From Lentzea albidocapillata (GTDB lineage Bacteria > Actinomycetota > Actinomycetes > Mycobacteriales > Pseudonocardiaceae): DNA of 64,000 nt. The stretch is taken from NCBI RefSeq assembly GCF_000719115.1, contig NZ_JOEA01000016.1:62001-126000 (forward strand), read 5' to 3'. Made by a program: the position numbers and the translations under genes. The notes under the pieces are model-generated. The model was not told the origin of the DNA, did not search any database, and saw nothing but the letters and a program-made list of their open reading frames with translations. Shown here one piece after another: positions 61,760 to 64,000 of the stretch (the first letter of the stretch is position 1; each line of letters opens with the position of its first letter).

Positions 61760-62520
61760 GCCGCAACCTGCCGAACAACCCCTCCGCCGTCGCGGTGCAG
61801 AAACTGCGCCTGCGCTACACCAAGCGGGGGAGGTTGCGTTTCACTTCGCACCGCGACATCGCTCGCACGTTCGAACGTGCGCTGCGCAGGGCAGGCGTAC
61901 CCATGGCCTACTCCCAGGGGTTCAGCCCTCACCCGAAGGTGTCGTGGGTCGGCGCCGCGCCGACCGGCGTGGCCAGCGAGGCCGAGTACGTCGAGGTCTC
62001 GGTGGTCGAGGAGGTCGACCCGATGGCGCTCAAGGCCGCGCTCGACGAGGCGTTGCCACCCGGCATCGACATCGTCGACATCGTCCAGGCGCGAGGTGGC
62101 AACCTCACCGAGCGTATCGACGCGAGTGAGTGGAGGATCGAGCTCGACGGCGTCGAGCCCGAAGAGCTCGCGAAGGCGGTGAGCGTCTTCCTCGCGGCCG
62201 AGTCCGTCGAGGTCGAGCGGCTCACCAAGAACGGCACGAAGATGCTCGACGTGCGGCCCGCCGTCGTGTCAGCGCTGGTCGAACCCCGTTCGAGCGACGC
62301 CGGACACGATGACACCGCTTTGTCACGACCGTGTGGGATACTCATGACGGTTGTACGGCAGGTAACGCCTACCGTGCGACCCGACGACGTGCTGAATGCG
62401 CTTCGCGTCGTGGCCGATCTCGTGCCGCCGGTACCTGCGAGAGCAACCCGGATGGCGCAGGGAAGGCTCGACGGCGAGGGCAGGCTGGCGGACCCGCTCC
62501 AGCAGGACAGAGAGTCCTGA
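61756..62520 (+). CDS. TIGR03936-family radical SAM-associated protein with probable CTG start
   Basis: This 254-residue protein matches TIGR03936: KLRLRYTKRGRLRFTSHRDI, FERALRRAGVPMAYSQGFSP, and PTGVASEAEYVEV. These proteins accompany TIGR03960 enzymes and are sometimes fused to them. No ATG, GTG or TTG gives the expected N-terminus (SRNLPNNPSAVAVQKLRLRY). A CTG at 61756 does, with GGGAG (61746-61750) 5 bases upstream. The alternative, GTG 61795, has no ribosome site. The C-terminal tail (LDGEGRLADPLQQDRES) is low-complexity. rne follows after 226 bases. Confidence 0.85.
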   Translation: MSRNLPNNPSAVAVQKLRLRYTKRGRLRFTSHRDIARTFERALRRAGVPMAYSQGFSPHPKVSWVGAAPTGVASEAEYVEVSVVEEVDPMALKAALDEALPPGIDIVDIVQARGGNLTERIDASEWRIELDGVEPEELAKAVSVFLAAESVEVERLTKNGTKMLDVRPAVVSALVEPRSSDAGHDDTALSRPCGILMTVVRQVTPTVRPDDVLNALRVVADLVPPVPARATRMAQGRLDGEGRLADPLQQDRES

Positions 62521-62746
62521 CGAGCGCTGACAGTGTCAGTTTGGTCCAACCTTGTGACGCGCATACAGGAGGAGCGGCGCTGACAGCGGCGTCGTCGTGG
62601 GACCTGCGCAAGCGTGCGCCCAGTGAGGCGCCACGCCGCTGCGCGAGAGGCAAGGATTCCCGCCGCGAGAAGCGGTGGAGAGAGACTAAGAGAGGCCCCT
62701 GCGCGGCCGCGTCCTCACGGGACGCGCCCGGGGGTGGAGGAGCTGC

Positions 62747-64000
62747 ATGTCGAACAAGGACAAGCCTGCCGGTGTCACCGGCGGGCAGGGCGTGGTTGCC
62801 GCACGCCCCGAACTGGCGGACCTGCCGGACAAGTTGCGGGTCCACGCACTGGCGAAACTGCTGGACGTCAGCAGCAAGGACGTGATGACGGCGCTGGCCG
62901 ACCTCGGTGAGGTCCCCAAAAGCGCGCAGTCGAGCGTCAGCCGCGACGTCGCGCTGAAGGTCGCCGAGACACTCGTCGACTGGGACGACGTGGTCACCGG
63001 TGAGGTCACCGAGGACTACGAGGCGCCCGCGATCCCGGCGTTCGAGGCACCGGCGCTCGCGCCGATCTTCGCCGCGCCGAGCGCGGTGTTCCTGCCGCCT
63101 CAGCCGATCGAACGGCCGAAGGCCCCGCCCTCGCCGTTCGTCGTCGAGGAGGAGCCGGTAGTCGAGGAGAAGTCCGTCGGCGAGATCGCCGCGGACGAGC
63201 TCGACGCCGCCGAGGCAGCCGAGGCGGAGACCGACGCCGAGGTCGACGGTGACGACGAGGCGGACAGCCGCCGTCGCCGCCGCCGTGGCCGTCGTGGCCG
63301 AGGCCGCGGCAAGGGCACGGACGGCGAGGGCGGTGAGGAGACCGACGAGGCTCCGGCCGAGGAAGCCTCCGAGAGCGCCGAGAGCGACGACGCCGCCGAG
63401 GCCGAGGACGAGGGCGACGAGAGCTCGACCCGCCGTCGCCGTCGCCGCCGTCGCCGCAAGACCGGCGCGGAGGACGAGGTCACGTCCGAGGACGACCCGC
63501 CGAACACGGTCGTGCACGTCCGCGAGACGCGGGACGCGCGCGACGACAAGGCCGACTCCGAAGCCGCGCAGAGCGAGGTCCGCAGCATTCGCGGCTCCAC
63601 GCGCCTGGAGGCCAAGCGCCAGCGCCGTCGTGACGGTCGCGAGGCCGGCCGCCGCCGTGCCCCGGTGCTGACCGAGGCCGAGTTCCTGGCCCGCCGCGAG
63701 GCCGTGGCCCGCACGATGGTCGTCCGCGAGCGCGGCGACCGCACCCAGATCGGCGTGCTGGAAGACGGCGTGCTGGTCGAGCACTTCGTCACGTCGTCGG
63801 GCTCCGGCTCGATCGTGGGCAACGTCTACCTCGGCCGCGTGCAGAACGTGCTGCCGAGCATGGAAGCCGCGTTCATCGACATCGGCCGCGGCCGCAACGC
63901 CGTGCTCTACGCCGGCGAGGTCGACTGGGACGCCGCCGGTCTCGAGGGCAAGTCCCGCAAGATCGAGCAGGCGCTCTCCAGCGGCGACTCGGTGCTCGTC
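62747..64000 (+). CDS. rne: ribonuclease E/G, N-terminal part (runs off the window)
   Basis: The frame starts with ATG 62747 behind GGAGGAG and is open to the last base, 418 residues. Residues about 20-55 (LPDKLRVHALAKLLDVSSKD) resemble the IF2 N-terminal helical domain found in front of actinobacterial RNase E. Residues about 150-250 are acidic blocks alternating with Arg-rich RG-type runs (SRRRRRRGRRGRGRGKG), a likely RNA- or membrane-binding region. The catalytic part begins near residue 310: REAVARTMVVRERGDRTQIG and the S1 domain SGSIVGNVYLGRVQNVLPSM. The catalytic DNase-I-like domain lies beyond the window. A 226-base leader precedes it; rne is often autoregulated. Confidence 0.93.
   Translation, partial: MSNKDKPAGVTGGQGVVAARPELADLPDKLRVHALAKLLDVSSKDVMTALADLGEVPKSAQSSVSRDVALKVAETLVDWDDVVTGEVTEDYEAPAIPAFEAPALAPIFAAPSAVFLPPQPIERPKAPPSPFVVEEEPVVEEKSVGEIAADELDAAEAAEAETDAEVDGDDEADSRRRRRRGRRGRGRGKGTDGEGGEETDEAPAEEASESAESDDAAEAEDEGDESSTRRRRRRRRRKTGAEDEVTSEDDPPNTVVHVRETRDARDDKADSEAAQSEVRSIRGSTRLEAKRQRRRDGREAGRRRAPVLTEAEFLARREAVARTMVVRERGDRTQIGVLEDGVLVEHFVTSSGSGSIVGNVYLGRVQNVLPSMEAAFIDIGRGRNAVLYAGEVDWDAAGLEGKSRKIEQALSSGDSVLV

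Overview
The window reads as chromosome of a high-GC actinomycete, most likely a member of the Pseudonocardiales (Lentzea/Saccharothrix-like). This is inferred from several things: strong G/C third-position bias, frequent GTG/TTG starts, the paired clpP1-clpP2 genes, the valS-folC-DUF4233-ndk-rne gene order, and a cluster of ESX-type accessory genes (DUF3558 lipoprotein, PPE-like protein, EspG-like protein). I see no IS element, prophage, CRISPR array, rRNA or tRNA.

Layout. 1-5.3 kb: glycine betaine/proline ABC importer with two near-identical substrate-binding lipoproteins, one ATPase and one permease chain carrying two membrane domains. 5.3-8.7 kb: a 58-residue protein and two tandem secreted PKD-domain paralogues. 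8.7-17.8 kb: one leftward operon (ABC sugar importer, GH5-like, GH38 alpha-mannosidase, secreted GH18 endo-beta-N-acetylglucosaminidase) facing a LacI repressor across a perfect palindrome. Together these form a plausible N-glycan release, import and degradation system. 17.8-19.2 kb: a LysR regulator and a 24-residue membrane micropeptide. 19.2-23.6 kb: tig-clpP1-clpP2-clpX, the proteostasis core.

23.6-35.9 kb is a mixed metabolic segment: serine hydrolases, a class III CoA-transferase, FdhD, a phytoene-desaturase-like flavoprotein, two small regulators with clear inverted-repeat operators, and a YdeP-like molybdopterin oxidoreductase. 36.0-40.4 kb: valS-folC-DUF4233, closed by a hairpin terminator. 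40.5-43.5 kb: a four-gene ESX-type module without secretion machinery. 43.5-52.3 kb: a small secreted protein, PhoD phosphatase, an unrecognised protein and a giant secreted amylase-pullulanase. 52.3-54.3 kb: MarR regulator and DHA2-type MFS exporter sharing an operator-like element. 54.4-64 kb: ndk, GNAT, a DrrA/NodI-type ABC exporter, two radical-SAM-linked proteins (TIGR03960, TIGR03936) split by a secreted subtilase, and the 5' part of RNase E/G.

The conserved backbone (tig-clpP1-clpP2-clpX, valS-folC-DUF4233, ndk, TIGR03960-TIGR03936-rne) is repeatedly interrupted by accessory blocks, and most of the unusual biology sits in those blocks. The strongest candidates for something notable are the N-glycan operon, the orphan ESX-type module, the free-standing sorting-tail-like micropeptide, and the apparent CTG start of the TIGR03936 gene.
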